Shown here: positions 44,036 through 52,433 of the stretch, piece after piece
Layout: each line of letters begins with the position of its first letter
Numbering within the stretch: position 1 is the first letter of the stretch
Source: Flavobacteriaceae bacterium Ga0077528
Lineage (GTDB): Bacteria > Bacteroidota > Bacteroidia > Flavobacteriales > Flavobacteriaceae
Direction of reading: 5' to 3'
NCBI GenBank assembly: GCA_001464475.1
Contig: LNDX01000005.1
Location: 62,001-126,000, forward strand
Length of the DNA: 64,000 nt
Program-made: the position numbers and the translations under genes
The notes under the pieces: generated by a model
What the model saw: only the letters and a program-made list of their open reading frames with translations
Database searches by the model: none
Told to the model about the DNA's origin: nothing

Positions 44036-44063
44036 TTGTAAATTTTATTTTTGAGTATATTTG
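44036..44063 (+). promoter_or_regulatory. predicted promoter of the lipid A gene block
   Basis: TTG at 44036-44038, 17-base spacer, TATATTTG at 44056-44063; lpxD starts at 44105. A second -7-like TATTTTTG lies at 44004-44011, so two start points are possible. Confidence 0.55.
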
Positions 44064-44104
44064 CGAGTTCCATTTTATTCCTATGGAAAATATTTTTTTA
44101 TAAA

Positions 44105-45124
44105 ATGAAATTTACAGCTGAACAAATTGCAGGTATTCTAGAAGGTGAAGTAATAGGTAATCCTAATGCTGAAGTTTTCAAATTGTCCAAAATAGAGGAG
44201 GGAACTATTGGTTCGCTTACATTTTTGTCCAATCCAAAATATCAAAATTTTATCTATTCCACAGAAGCATCTGTTACAATTGTAAATAAAACTTTTGAAC
44301 CAGAGCAAGCTATTTCAACAACATTGATTAAAGTTGAAGACGCTTATCAAGCCTTTTCTAAATTGTTGGAATATTACAATCAGGTAAAGTTAATGAAGTC
44401 CGGTATTGAACAACCTTCAGTGCTTTCTGAAAATGTTACTTATGGTACTGATTTGTACTTAGGAAGCTTTTGTTATGTTGGAAAGAATGTGAAAATTGGA
44501 AATAATGTAAAGATTTATCCAAATACTTTTATTGGAGATAATGTAGTTATTGGTGATAATTGTGTGTTTTTTGCTGGAGTTAGAGTTTATTCAGAAACAG
44601 AAATAGGAAATAATTGTGTAATTCATTCAGGAACTATTGTTGGTTCTGATGGATTTGGTTTTGCACCACATGAAGATGGAACTTACAGTAAGATTCCTCA
44701 AATTGGGAATGTAATCCTTGAAGATGATGTAGAAGTTGGTTCGTGTACCACAATTGATAGAGCAACAATGGGCTCGACAATAATTAGAAAAGGAGTGAAG
44801 TTGGACAATCAAATCCAAATAGCTCATAATGTTGAAATCGGAGAGAATACAGTAATTGCCTCTCAAACAGGTATTGCTGGTTCAACAAAAATTGGTAAAA
44901 ATTGCATGATTGGCGGACAAGTAGGTATTGTTGGGCACATCACAATTGGAAACAATGTTAGAATACAAGCCCAATCTGGAATTGGAAAAAGTATTGGTGA
45001 TGGTGAAGTAGTGCAAGGAACACCAGCCTTTAATTATGGTGATTTCAGTAAGTCGTATGTTCATTTTAGAAATTTACCTAAAATTGTTTCCGATATAGAC
45101 GATTTAAAAAAGAAAATTAAATAA
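44105..45124 (+). CDS. lpxD: UDP-3-O-acylglucosamine N-acyltransferase
   Basis: The ATG at 44105 gives a 339-residue LpxD starting MKFTAEQIAGIL; a longer frame from 44051 adds 18 unlikely residues. LpxD adds the second hydroxyacyl chain to UDP-3-O-acyl-GlcN in lipid A synthesis. A N-terminal uridine-binding domain (about 1-100) is followed by left-handed beta-helix hexapeptide repeats (VKIGNNVKIYPN and similar), including SDGFGFAPHEDG (about 198-209) and the catalytic histidine region IQIAHNVEIG. It starts the lpxD, lpxC-fabZ, lpxA block. Confidence 0.93.
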   Translation: MKFTAEQIAGILEGEVIGNPNAEVFKLSKIEEGTIGSLTFLSNPKYQNFIYSTEASVTIVNKTFEPEQAISTTLIKVEDAYQAFSKLLEYYNQVKLMKSGIEQPSVLSENVTYGTDLYLGSFCYVGKNVKIGNNVKIYPNTFIGDNVVIGDNCVFFAGVRVYSETEIGNNCVIHSGTIVGSDGFGFAPHEDGTYSKIPQIGNVILEDDVEVGSCTTIDRATMGSTIIRKGVKLDNQIQIAHNVEIGENTVIASQTGIAGSTKIGKNCMIGGQVGIVGHITIGNNVRIQAQSGIGKSIGDGEVVQGTPAFNYGDFSKSYVHFRNLPKIVSDIDDLKKKIK

Positions 45125-45148
45125 CAAACATAAACTAGATTGAATATT

Positions 45149-46537
45149 ATGGTTAAGCAAAAAACCATCAAAAGTGAAATTTCACTTGTAGGTGTTGGAT
45201 TACATACAGGAAAAGAAGTTAAAATGACTTTTAAACCTGCGCCTATAAACAACGGTTTTACATTTGTAAGAGTTGATTTAGAAGGAAGTCCAATTATTGA
45301 AGCAGATGCTAATTATGTAGTCAATACACAAAGAGGTACCAACTTAGAGAAACTGGGTGTTAAGATTCAAACTTCAGAGCACGTTTTAGCTGCTTTTGTA
45401 GGTTGTGATGTTGACAATGCAATTATAGAATTAGATGCTTCTGAGCCACCAATTATGGATGGTTCATCAAAGTATTTTGTAGAAGCAATTGAAAAAGTAG
45501 GCGTAGAAGAGCAAGAAGCCGAACGTAAGTATTATGTTGTAAAAGAGGTTATTTCTTTTGCAGATGAAGCTACAGGAAGCGAAATACTTGTTATGCCAAG
45601 TGAAGATTATCAAGTAACAGCAATGGTTGATTTTGGAACCAAAGTTCTTGGTACTCAAAACGCCACAATGAAAAGTCTGTCTGAATTTAAAACTGAAATT
45701 GCAGATTGTAGAACATTTAGTTTTCTTCACGAGTTAGAAAGTTTATTGGATAATGGTTTAATTAAAGGTGGTGACTTAAATAATGCAATTGTATATGTAG
45801 ATAAAGAGATTTCTGCAAATACAATGGAGAACCTTAAAAAAGCATTCGGAAAAGACTCCATTTCTGTAAAAGAAAATGGAATTCTTGATAATTTAACGTT
45901 GCATTATCCTAACGAAGCGGCACGTCATAAACTGTTAGATGTTATTGGTGATTTAGCTTTAGTCGGAATTAGAATTAAAGGTAAAGTTATAGCAAATAAA
46001 CCAGGACATTTTGTAAATACACAATTTGCTAAAAAATTATCAAAAATCATTAAGATTGAGCAAAAAAATCATGTTCCATGTTATGATTTGAATTTGCCAC
46101 CATTGATGGATATTCATCAAATTATGAATATTTTACCACACAGACCACCATTTTTATTAATCGATAGGATTATTGAAATGTCAGAAACACATGTGGTAGG
46201 TATGAAAAATGTTACAATGAATGAAAATTTCTTTGTTGGACATTTTCCAGATGCACCAGTTATGCCAGGAGTTTTAATTGTTGAGGCTATGGCTCAATCA
46301 GGAGGAATATTAGTATTAAGTACTGTTCCAGATCCAGAAAATTACCTTACTTATTTTATGAAAATTGATAATGTAAAATTCAAGCATAAAGTGTTGCCTG
46401 GAGATACCTTATTATTCAAATGTGATTTAATTTCACCAATTAGAAGAGGAATTTGTCACATGCAAGCCAATGCTTATGCTAATGGAAAGTTAGTTGCAGA
46501 AGCTGAATTAATGGCACAAATAGCTAAAAAGCAATAA
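45149..46537 (+). CDS. lpxC-fabZ: bifunctional UDP-3-O-acyl-GlcNAc deacetylase / 3-hydroxyacyl-ACP dehydratase
   Basis: The ATG at 45149 (MVKQKTIKSEISL) gives 462 residues; a TTG at 45140 is less likely. LpxC (about 1-305) has zinc ligands His78 (SEHVLAAF), His260 and Asp264 (ARHKLLDVIGD) and the general-acid His near 287. FabZ (about 320-462) has the hot-dog motif HRPPFLLIDRI and the catalytic His365 in GHFPD with Glu379 in VEAMAQ. LpxC commits the lipid A pathway; FabZ provides fatty acid dehydration. The fusion is characteristic of Bacteroidetes. Confidence 0.95.
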   Translation: MVKQKTIKSEISLVGVGLHTGKEVKMTFKPAPINNGFTFVRVDLEGSPIIEADANYVVNTQRGTNLEKLGVKIQTSEHVLAAFVGCDVDNAIIELDASEPPIMDGSSKYFVEAIEKVGVEEQEAERKYYVVKEVISFADEATGSEILVMPSEDYQVTAMVDFGTKVLGTQNATMKSLSEFKTEIADCRTFSFLHELESLLDNGLIKGGDLNNAIVYVDKEISANTMENLKKAFGKDSISVKENGILDNLTLHYPNEAARHKLLDVIGDLALVGIRIKGKVIANKPGHFVNTQFAKKLSKIIKIEQKNHVPCYDLNLPPLMDIHQIMNILPHRPPFLLIDRIIEMSETHVVGMKNVTMNENFFVGHFPDAPVMPGVLIVEAMAQSGGILVLSTVPDPENYLTYFMKIDNVKFKHKVLPGDTLLFKCDLISPIRRGICHMQANAYANGKLVAEAELMAQIAKKQ

Positions 46538-46548
46538 AAATATAAAGT

Positions 46549-47334
46549 ATGAATCAACCACTAGCATACGTACATCCGGGAGCAAAAATTGCAAGAAATG
46601 TTGTAATTGATCCTTTCACGACTATTCACAATAATGTTGAAATAGGAGAAGGAACTTGGATTGGTTCTAATGTTACCATAATGGAAGGCGCAAGAATTGG
46701 TAAAAATTGCAATATTTTTCCAGGTTCAGTTATTTCAGCAGTTCCACAAGATTTAAAATTTGGAGGTGAAGAATCACTTGCAATAATTGGAGATAATACT
46801 ACTGTAAGAGAATGTGTTACAATTAATAGAGGTACTGTAGCTTCAGGTCAAACTAAAATTGGAAAAAATTGTTTGATTATGGCAACAGCTCACATTGCTC
46901 ACGATTGTCATATTGGAGATAATGCAATTATTGTTAATGGAGTTGCTTTGGCAGGTCACGTTATTGTTGGTAATTATGCCATAATAGGTGGATTGGCTGC
47001 AATACATCAGTTTATTCATATTGGTGATCACGCCATGATTTCTGGTGGTTCATTGGTTAGAAAAGATGTTCCTCCTTATACAAAAGCAGCAAAGGAACCT
47101 TTGTCTTATGTTGGAATCAACTCTGTTGGTTTAAGAAGAAGAGGTTTTACTTCTGAAAAAATTAGAGAAATTCAAGATATTTATAGAATTTTATATCAAA
47201 AAAATTACAATACTTCACAAGCTGTTGGAATCATTGAAGCCGAAATGGCTGCATCTCCAGAACGTGACGAAATATTAGATTTTATAAGAAACTCATCACG
47301 CGGAATCATGAAAGGTTATTCAGGTTCTTATTAA
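46549..47334 (+). CDS. lpxA: UDP-N-acetylglucosamine O-acyltransferase
   Basis: A 261-residue left-handed beta-helix enzyme that transfers a 3-hydroxyacyl chain to UDP-GlcNAc, the first lipid A step. The hexapeptide repeats (ARNVVIDPFTTIHNNVEIGEG in two parts) are followed by the catalytic histidine region ATAHIAHDCHIG (about 113-124) and VNGVALAGHVIVG. The C-terminal helical domain (SVGLRRRGF, about 190-198, onward) binds ACP. Twelve bases separate it from the lpxC-fabZ stop. Confidence 0.95.
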   Translation: MNQPLAYVHPGAKIARNVVIDPFTTIHNNVEIGEGTWIGSNVTIMEGARIGKNCNIFPGSVISAVPQDLKFGGEESLAIIGDNTTVRECVTINRGTVASGQTKIGKNCLIMATAHIAHDCHIGDNAIIVNGVALAGHVIVGNYAIIGGLAAIHQFIHIGDHAMISGGSLVRKDVPPYTKAAKEPLSYVGINSVGLRRRGFTSEKIREIQDIYRILYQKNYNTSQAVGIIEAEMAASPERDEILDFIRNSSRGIMKGYSGSY

Positions 47335-47362
47335 TTAAAAATAAAAATTAAAAACAATAAAA

Positions 47363-47929
47363 ATGGCATCTACATCAGATATTAGAAACGGATTATGTAT
47401 TAAATTCAATCACGATATTTATAAAATTATCGAATTTCTTCACGTTAAACCAGGAAAAGGTCCTGCTTTCGTGAGAACTAAATTAAAAAGTTTAACTAAC
47501 GGAAAAGTTTTAGACAATACTTTTTCTGCAGGTCACAAAATTGAAGATATTCGTGTTGAAACTCAAACATTTCAGTATTTATATGCTGAAGGTGATCAAT
47601 TTCACTTCATGAATACTGAATCTTACGAGCAAATTACTTTAGATAAAAAAATCTTAGATGCTCCAGATTTATTGAAAGAAGGAACTAATGTAATGGTTCA
47701 AATTAACACTGAAACTGACATACCTCTTTCTGTAGATATGCCAGCTTCAATTGTTCTTGAAGTTACTTATGCTGAACCAGGAGTTAAAGGAAATACAGCT
47801 ACAAATGCTACTAAACCTGCAAAAGTAGAAACAGGTGCTTCTGTAAATGTTCCTTTATTTATTAATGAAGGTGATAAAATCAAAATTGATACAGCTACAG
47901 GTTCTTATATGGAACGTGTAAAAGAATAG
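47363..47929 (+). CDS. efp: elongation factor P
   Basis: A 188-residue EF-P that relieves ribosome stalling at polyproline. The KOW-like N-terminal domain contains EFLHVKPGKGPAFVRTKLK, with Lys at the tip of the loop (KPGKGP) where the family carries its modification in some species. The two OB domains end with GSYMERVKE. It is encoded in the lipid A block 28 bases after lpxA, an arrangement often seen in Flavobacteriia. A period-7 array follows. Confidence 0.95.
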   Translation: MASTSDIRNGLCIKFNHDIYKIIEFLHVKPGKGPAFVRTKLKSLTNGKVLDNTFSAGHKIEDIRVETQTFQYLYAEGDQFHFMNTESYEQITLDKKILDAPDLLKEGTNVMVQINTETDIPLSVDMPASIVLEVTYAEPGVKGNTATNATKPAKVETGASVNVPLFINEGDKIKIDTATGSYMERVKE

Positions 47930-47951
47930 TTTTAGTGAACAAAATCAGGTA

Positions 47952-47979
47952 AAACTGAACACTGAATACTGAACACTAA
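47952..47979. repeat. period-7 array between efp and the second lpxD-like gene
   Basis: Four heptamers: AAACTGA, ACACTGA, ATACTGA, ACACTAA. The array ends 4 bases before the start codon at 47984. Confidence 0.82.
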
Positions 47980-47983
47980 AAAT

Positions 47984-48913
47984 ATGAAGTTTTCAAAAAC
48001 ACATACTCTTAAAGAAATTGCAGAAATCATTGGTTGCCAATATGTTGGTGCCGATGATTTTCCTGTTTATGGCATGAACGAGATTCATGTGGTAACTTCA
48101 GGCGATATAGTATTTGTAGATCATCCAAAATATTATGATAAAGCATTACAATCAGCTGCAACAATTGTTTTAATTAACAAAGAAGTTGAATGTCCATTAG
48201 GTAAAGCATTATTAATTTCTGATGATCCGTTTAGAGACTTTAATAAATTAACCAATCACTTTAGACCTTTTACTTTTGCAAATGTTTCTATTTCGAATTC
48301 TGCAATAGTTGGTGACGGAACAGTAATTCAGCCCAATTGTTTTATTGGACATAATGTTCAAATTGGTAAAAACTGTATAATTCATTCTAATGTTTCAATT
48401 TACGATAATTGTATCATTGGTGATAATGTAATTATTCAAGCTGGAACCATTCTTGGAGCAGATGCATTTTATTATAAAAAACGTCCAGAAGGTTTTGATC
48501 AATTACTTTCTGGAGGAAGAGTTGTTATAGAAAATAATGTTGGAATTGGAGCTCTTTGTACTATTGACAAAGGAGTTACAGGTGATACAACTATTGGAGA
48601 AGGAACAAAAATTGACAATCAAGTTCATGTTGGACACGATACAGTAATTGGTAAAAAATGTCTAATAGCAGCTCAAACCGGAATTGCAGGTTGTGTTATT
48701 ATTGAAGACGAAGTAACACTTTGGGGACAAGTTGGAACCACAAGTGGAATTACAATAGGAGCAAAGGCTGTAGTTCTTGGTCAAACTGGTGTAACAAAAT
48801 CAATAGAAGGCGGAAAGTCCTATTTTGGAACGCCAATTGAAGAATCACGTGAAAAACTGAAACAATTAGCTAATATAAAACGTATCCCAGAAATAATAAA
48901 AAATCTAAAGTAA
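47984..48913 (+). CDS. second LpxD-like N-acyltransferase
   Basis: A 309-residue paralogue of LpxD with the same plan: an N-terminal domain (about 1-95) starting [17 protein letters not shown], then hexapeptide beta-helix repeats. The segment [14 protein letters not shown] (about 157-170) replaces the SDGFGF loop of the first LpxD, and [21 protein letters not shown] and [10 protein letters not shown] keep the catalytic histidine site. It may acylate a different sugar nucleotide or the same one with another chain length. It overlaps the next gene by one base. Confidence 0.82.
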   Translation: MKFSKTHTLKEIAEIIGCQYVGADDFPVYGMNEIHVVTSGDIVFVDHPKYYDKALQSAATIVLINKEVECPLGKALLISDDPFRDFNKLTNHFRPFTFANVSISNSAIVGDGTVIQPNCFIGHNVQIGKNCIIHSNVSIYDNCIIGDNVIIQAGTILGADAFYYKKRPEGFDQLLSGGRVVIENNVGIGALCTIDKGVTGDTTIGEGTKIDNQVHVGHDTVIGKKCLIAAQTGIAGCVIIEDEVTLWGQVGTTSGITIGAKAVVLGQTGVTKSIEGGKSYFGTPIEESREKLKQLANIKRIPEIIKNLK

Positions 48914-49275
48914 TGACAGCAAAACAATTAGTATTGGATTTTTATAAAAATGATTTGCTTTTACATAAATCAGAAGTTACTGAATTTCTGCACGAAGATT
49001 TAATCATCGAATGGAACAGTAGTAAAGGTTTTGTTCAAATGAAAAAGCAAGATGTACTTAATTTATCTGATGAATTGAGTAAAGCCTACGTTCGTTCTAA
49101 AATGAGAATTACACATGTAGTTGAAGAAGGAAATATGGTTTCTGTACGTTATTCTCATTTTGTAAAAACAATTGAAAATCCTAGAGAAGAAATGCTTTTA
49201 GCACACTTTTTTGTAATTTGGGAAGTGAAAGACGGAAAATTATATAGAGGTTATCAAATGAGTCAATTTTCATAA
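48913..49275 (+). CDS. NTF2-like (SnoaL/ketosteroid isomerase fold) protein
   Basis: A 120-residue protein of the NTF2 fold: an N-terminal helix (QLVLDFYKNDLLLHKSEVTEF in part), then curved beta-strands with MRITHVVEEGNMVSVRYSHFV (about 58-78) and MLLAHFFVIWEVKDGKLYRGYQM. No catalytic residues can be identified. Its ATG overlaps the stop of the lpxD-like gene by one base, which indicates translational coupling and a possible link to lipid A-related metabolism. Confidence 0.85.
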   Translation: MTAKQLVLDFYKNDLLLHKSEVTEFLHEDLIIEWNSSKGFVQMKKQDVLNLSDELSKAYVRSKMRITHVVEEGNMVSVRYSHFVKTIENPREEMLLAHFFVIWEVKDGKLYRGYQMSQFS

Positions 49276-49310
49276 AATCATATATAGAAAATTTGCAAAT
49301 AAGTAGAAAA

Positions 49311-49343
49311 AAACTGAATACTGAATACTGAATACTGAACACT
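49311..49343. repeat. period-7 array before sucD
   Basis: AAACTGA, then ATACTGA three times, then ACACT: four heptamers in tandem with an ACTG core. The closest to a pure repeat in the ACTG class. Confidence 0.88.
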
Positions 49344-49349
49344 TTTTAA

Positions 49350-49357
49350 TACTTTTG
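49350..49357 (+). promoter_or_regulatory. predicted -7 element of sucD
   Basis: TACTTTTG fits TAnnTTTG, directly after the repeat array and 36 bases before the ATG at 49394. If used, sucD is transcribed separately from the lipid A block. Confidence 0.4.
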
Positions 49358-49393
49358 CAACACAAACAATAAAACTAAATAAAAAAACATAAT

Positions 49394-50266
49394 ATGAGCG
49401 TTTTAGTTAACAAGAATTCAAAAATAATAGTTCAAGGATTTACAGGAAGTGAAGGTACTTTTCACGCATCTCAAATGATTGAATATGGAACAAACGTTGT
49501 TGGTGGAGTTACTCCAGGAAAAGGTGGTTCTACACATTTAGACAGACCAGTTTTCAACACTGTAAAAGATGCTGTTGAACAAGCAGGTGCAGATACAACA
49601 ATCATTTTCGTTCCGCCAGCTTTTGCTGCTGATGCTATTATGGAAGCTGCTGATGCAGGAATTAAAGTAATTATTTGCATCACAGAAGGAATTCCAGTTG
49701 CAGATATGATTAAAGCGTATTCATACATAAAAGACAGAGATTGTAGATTAATCGGACCAAACTGCCCAGGAGTAATTACTCCAGAAGAAGCTAAAGTTGG
49801 TATCATGCCAGGTTTTGTTTTCAAAAAAGGTAATGTTGGAATCGTTTCTAAATCAGGAACTTTAACTTACGAAGCTGCTGACCAAGTTGTAAAACAAGGA
49901 ATGGGAATTACTACAGCAATCGGAATTGGTGGAGATCCAATCATTGGAACAACAACTAAAGAAGCAGTTGAATTATTAATGAATGATCCTGAAACTCATT
50001 GTATCGTTATGATTGGTGAAATTGGAGGTCAACTTGAAGCTGATGCTGCAAAATGGATTAAAGCTGATGGAAACCGTAAACCAGTTGTTGGATTCATTGC
50101 AGGTGAAACTGCTCCTAAAGGAAGAACAATGGGTCACGCAGGTGCAATTGTTGGTGGAGCTGATGATACAGCTGAAGCTAAAAAACGTATCATGAGAGAA
50201 AACGGAATTCATGTTGTAGATTCTCCAGCAGAAATTGGTAAAAAAGTAAAAGAAGTAATGGGATAA
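49394..50266 (+). CDS. sucD: succinate-CoA ligase, alpha subunit
   Basis: A 290-residue TCA-cycle enzyme subunit that makes succinate and NTP from succinyl-CoA together with SucB/SucC. The Rossmann CoA-binding domain (about 1-125) includes [13 protein letters not shown] (13-25) and ITEGIP (97-102). The phosphorylated catalytic histidine is His248 in [10 protein letters not shown]. The beta subunit gene is not in the window, as is usual in Bacteroidetes. A strong terminator follows at 50287-50323. Confidence 0.96.
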   Translation: MSVLVNKNSKIIVQGFTGSEGTFHASQMIEYGTNVVGGVTPGKGGSTHLDRPVFNTVKDAVEQAGADTTIIFVPPAFAADAIMEAADAGIKVIICITEGIPVADMIKAYSYIKDRDCRLIGPNCPGVITPEEAKVGIMPGFVFKKGNVGIVSKSGTLTYEAADQVVKQGMGITTAIGIGGDPIIGTTTKEAVELLMNDPETHCIVMIGEIGGQLEADAAKWIKADGNRKPVVGFIAGETAPKGRTMGHAGAIVGGADDTAEAKKRIMRENGIHVVDSPAEIGKKVKEVMG

Positions 50267-50286
50267 TCAAAATCTCGTTTATAGAT

Positions 50287-50323
50287 AAAAAAAGAGCTTT
50301 CAATAACTGAAAGCTCTTTTTTT
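50287..50323. terminator. bidirectional rho-independent terminator
   Basis: AAAAAAAGAGCTTTCA and TGAAAGCTCTTTTTTT form a long perfect stem around a 5-base loop. It serves sucD on the plus strand and the convergent peroxidase gene on the minus strand. Confidence 0.92.
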
Positions 50324-50342
50324 ATTTAAATAGTTTAATAAT

Positions 50343-51530
50343 TTAATTCAAAAAAGGATTAGACCATTTACTATCAACATAAACATTTGTCCCAGAAAGT
50401 GTTCTTAAGAAAGCTATGACAGCATTAACTTCAGGAGCAGTTAAATTTAATTGTTGACCAAAACCATTTGGACGTAATCTTGGATCTAAATTAGTATTTC
50501 CTGGAGCTAAGTTAATAGTTCCATAATGTCCAACAGCCGCTTGTAAAGTTGTAATAACTCCTGTATGCATCATAGGACCATTTGTGGTTCCATCTGTTTT
50601 AACTAAATCTCGTAAAGATGGCGCACGAGTATTAGTAATGTCAATTCCAACACCGCTTATAGTTCCAATTATTCCATTATTTCTTGAATTGGGATCGATA
50701 TCAAATTCAGGAGCGGCATGACAACCAGCACATCCTAAACCTCCACCAGTTCTACTTCCAGTTGAATTAAAAACAGGAGGCAATAAAAATAAATTTTTTC
50801 CTTGATTTTCTTGTGCAGTAAAATTTGAGAATGGTTGCCCATCATTGGCTGCTAAGGCTCTTCCTGCATCATATTTAGAATCAAATGATTGTATGCTTTT
50901 AATAAATTGAGCTAAAGCTAATTGCATTTTGTTTTCAGTAATTTCTTCAGAACCATAAACAAATTTGAACAATTCCTTATAATAACCAATGGCTGATAAT
51001 TTTGTGATTAATCCTGAAAAAGCTTCGTCACCATTAGTACCACTATAACCCATTTCACCATGATCTTTTATAGGCATTGTGGTTTGTGTTTCTAAATTAA
51101 TAGCTCGTTCATCCCAAAAGAATTTTGCTTCATTTGCAAAACGATTATTGATTAATCGCATTGAATGTCTTCCTGTTGTTCCGTTTACACCTTGACTCGC
51201 AACTGCAACATCACTAAAAGCATTAGCTTGTTGGTGACAACTTGCACATGAAATGGTATTATTTGAAGAAAGCTTTTTATCATAAAATAAAACTCTTCCT
51301 AAAGTAGCTCCTTTATTTGTTATCAAATTGGAACCTACATTGCTTTTTGTAATATAAGCAGGAACAGTTTGATTAGCATAATTTGCTAGGTTAGATAAAT
51401 TGATATTATTTCCAAATGCAGTTGTAACATTCGGATAAGTTTCGATAGGAACGTAATTTTCATCACTAGATTTACTACAAGAAGTAAATAAAAAAAGTGA
51501 AGAAAATAAAATCATCAATTGGTTTTTCAT
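50343..51530 (-). CDS. di-haem cytochrome c peroxidase-family lipoprotein
   Basis: A 395-residue exported lipoprotein: lipobox FLFTSCSK at Cys18. Two haem c sites are visible, CASCH (95-99) and CAGCH (about 260-264), together with MHTGVI and NTRAPSLRDLV, the usual layout of the di-haem CcpA/MauG family that reduces H2O2 with electrons from cytochrome c. It is a peroxidase of the periplasm or outer membrane. It has its own terminator in common with sucD. The surrounding genes do not suggest a specific partner. Confidence 0.9.
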   Translation of the reverse strand: MKNQLMILFSSLFLFTSCSKSSDENYVPIETYPNVTTAFGNNINLSNLANYANQTVPAYITKSNVGSNLITNKGATLGRVLFYDKKLSSNNTISCASCHQQANAFSDVAVASQGVNGTTGRHSMRLINNRFANEAKFFWDERAINLETQTTMPIKDHGEMGYSGTNGDEAFSGLITKLSAIGYYKELFKFVYGSEEITENKMQLALAQFIKSIQSFDSKYDAGRALAANDGQPFSNFTAQENQGKNLFLLPPVFNSTGSRTGGGLGCAGCHAAPEFDIDPNSRNNGIIGTISGVGIDITNTRAPSLRDLVKTDGTTNGPMMHTGVITTLQAAVGHYGTINLAPGNTNLDPRLRPNGFGQQLNLTAPEVNAVIAFLRTLSGTNVYVDSKWSNPFLN

Positions 51531-51622
51531 GTTGTTTGGTTTTGGTTTGTTTACAATTAGACTTTAACAAATTAATAAGGTTTAATTGGAAATATCATTT
51601 TTTTTATACTTTAAATTATTCC

Positions 51623-51630
51623 TATATTTG
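51623..51630 (+). promoter_or_regulatory. predicted -7 element of fabG
   Basis: TATATTTG, 37 bases before the ATG at 51668. An exact fit to TAnnTTTG, though the -33 TTG is not clear. Confidence 0.45.
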
Positions 51631-51667
51631 GCTTTTAAAAATCAAACATAACACAAACTTTTTAGAT

Positions 51668-52414
51668 ATGAAATTACTTGAAGGAAAAGTAGCTATTATT
51701 ACAGGTGCTAGCCGTGGAATTGGTAGCGGAATTGCAAAAGTATTTGCACAACACGGAGCAAACGTAGCTTTTACTTACAGTTCATCTGCCGAATCAGCTT
51801 TGGCTTTAGAAAATGAATTATCAGCTTTAGGAATTAAAGCAAAAGGATATAAATCAAATGCAGCAGATTTTAACGAAGCTCAAAAATTAGTTGACGATGT
51901 TATGGCAGAATTCGGAAACATTGATGTTTTAATCAACAATGCCGGAATCACAAAAGATAATTTGTTAATGAGAATGAGCGAAGAGGATTTTGATAAAGTA
52001 ATCGAAATCAACTTAAAATCGGTTTTCAACATGACTAAAGCGGTTCAAAAAGTAATGTTGAAAAACAGAAAAGGTTCTATTGTAAACATGAGTAGTGTAG
52101 TAGGAGTGAAAGGAAATGCTGGACAAGCAAACTATGCTGCATCAAAAGCAGGAATGATTGGTTTTACTAAATCTATTGCATTAGAACTTGGTTCAAGAAA
52201 TATTCGTTGTAATGCAATCGCTCCAGGATTCATCGAAACCGAAATGACTGCAAAACTTAACGAAGATGTTGTTCAAGGTTGGAGAGATTCTATTCCGTTA
52301 AAACGTGGTGGAACTCCTGAAGATGTAGCTAATGCTTGTCTTTTCTTTGCATCAGACATGAGTGCTTATGTTTCTGGACAAGTACTTAATGTTGATGGAG
52401 GAATGTTAACATAA
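51668..52414 (+). CDS. fabG: 3-oxoacyl-ACP reductase
   Basis: The ATG at 51668 gives 248 residues starting MKLLEGKVAIITG; a longer frame from 51497 runs into unrelated sequence. It is a short-chain dehydrogenase with TGASRGIG (12-19) for NADPH, NNAG, the catalytic Ser in MSSVVG, the YAASK motif (Tyr and Lys) and a C-terminal VSGQVLNVDGGM. It reduces 3-oxoacyl-ACP in fatty-acid synthesis. A VWA-like membrane protein gene starts 19 bases downstream. Confidence 0.93.
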   Translation: MKLLEGKVAIITGASRGIGSGIAKVFAQHGANVAFTYSSSAESALALENELSALGIKAKGYKSNAADFNEAQKLVDDVMAEFGNIDVLINNAGITKDNLLMRMSEEDFDKVIEINLKSVFNMTKAVQKVMLKNRKGSIVNMSSVVGVKGNAGQANYAASKAGMIGFTKSIALELGSRNIRCNAIAPGFIETEMTAKLNEDVVQGWRDSIPLKRGGTPEDVANACLFFASDMSAYVSGQVLNVDGGMLT

Positions 52415-52433
52415 AATTATTTTAATCTAAAAA

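Noticed and set aside
44017..44103. Short upstream frame (MKRAFKFVNF ...) before lpxD
   Set aside because: 28 codons, no motif, and it overlaps the predicted lpxD promoter; more likely leader sequence.
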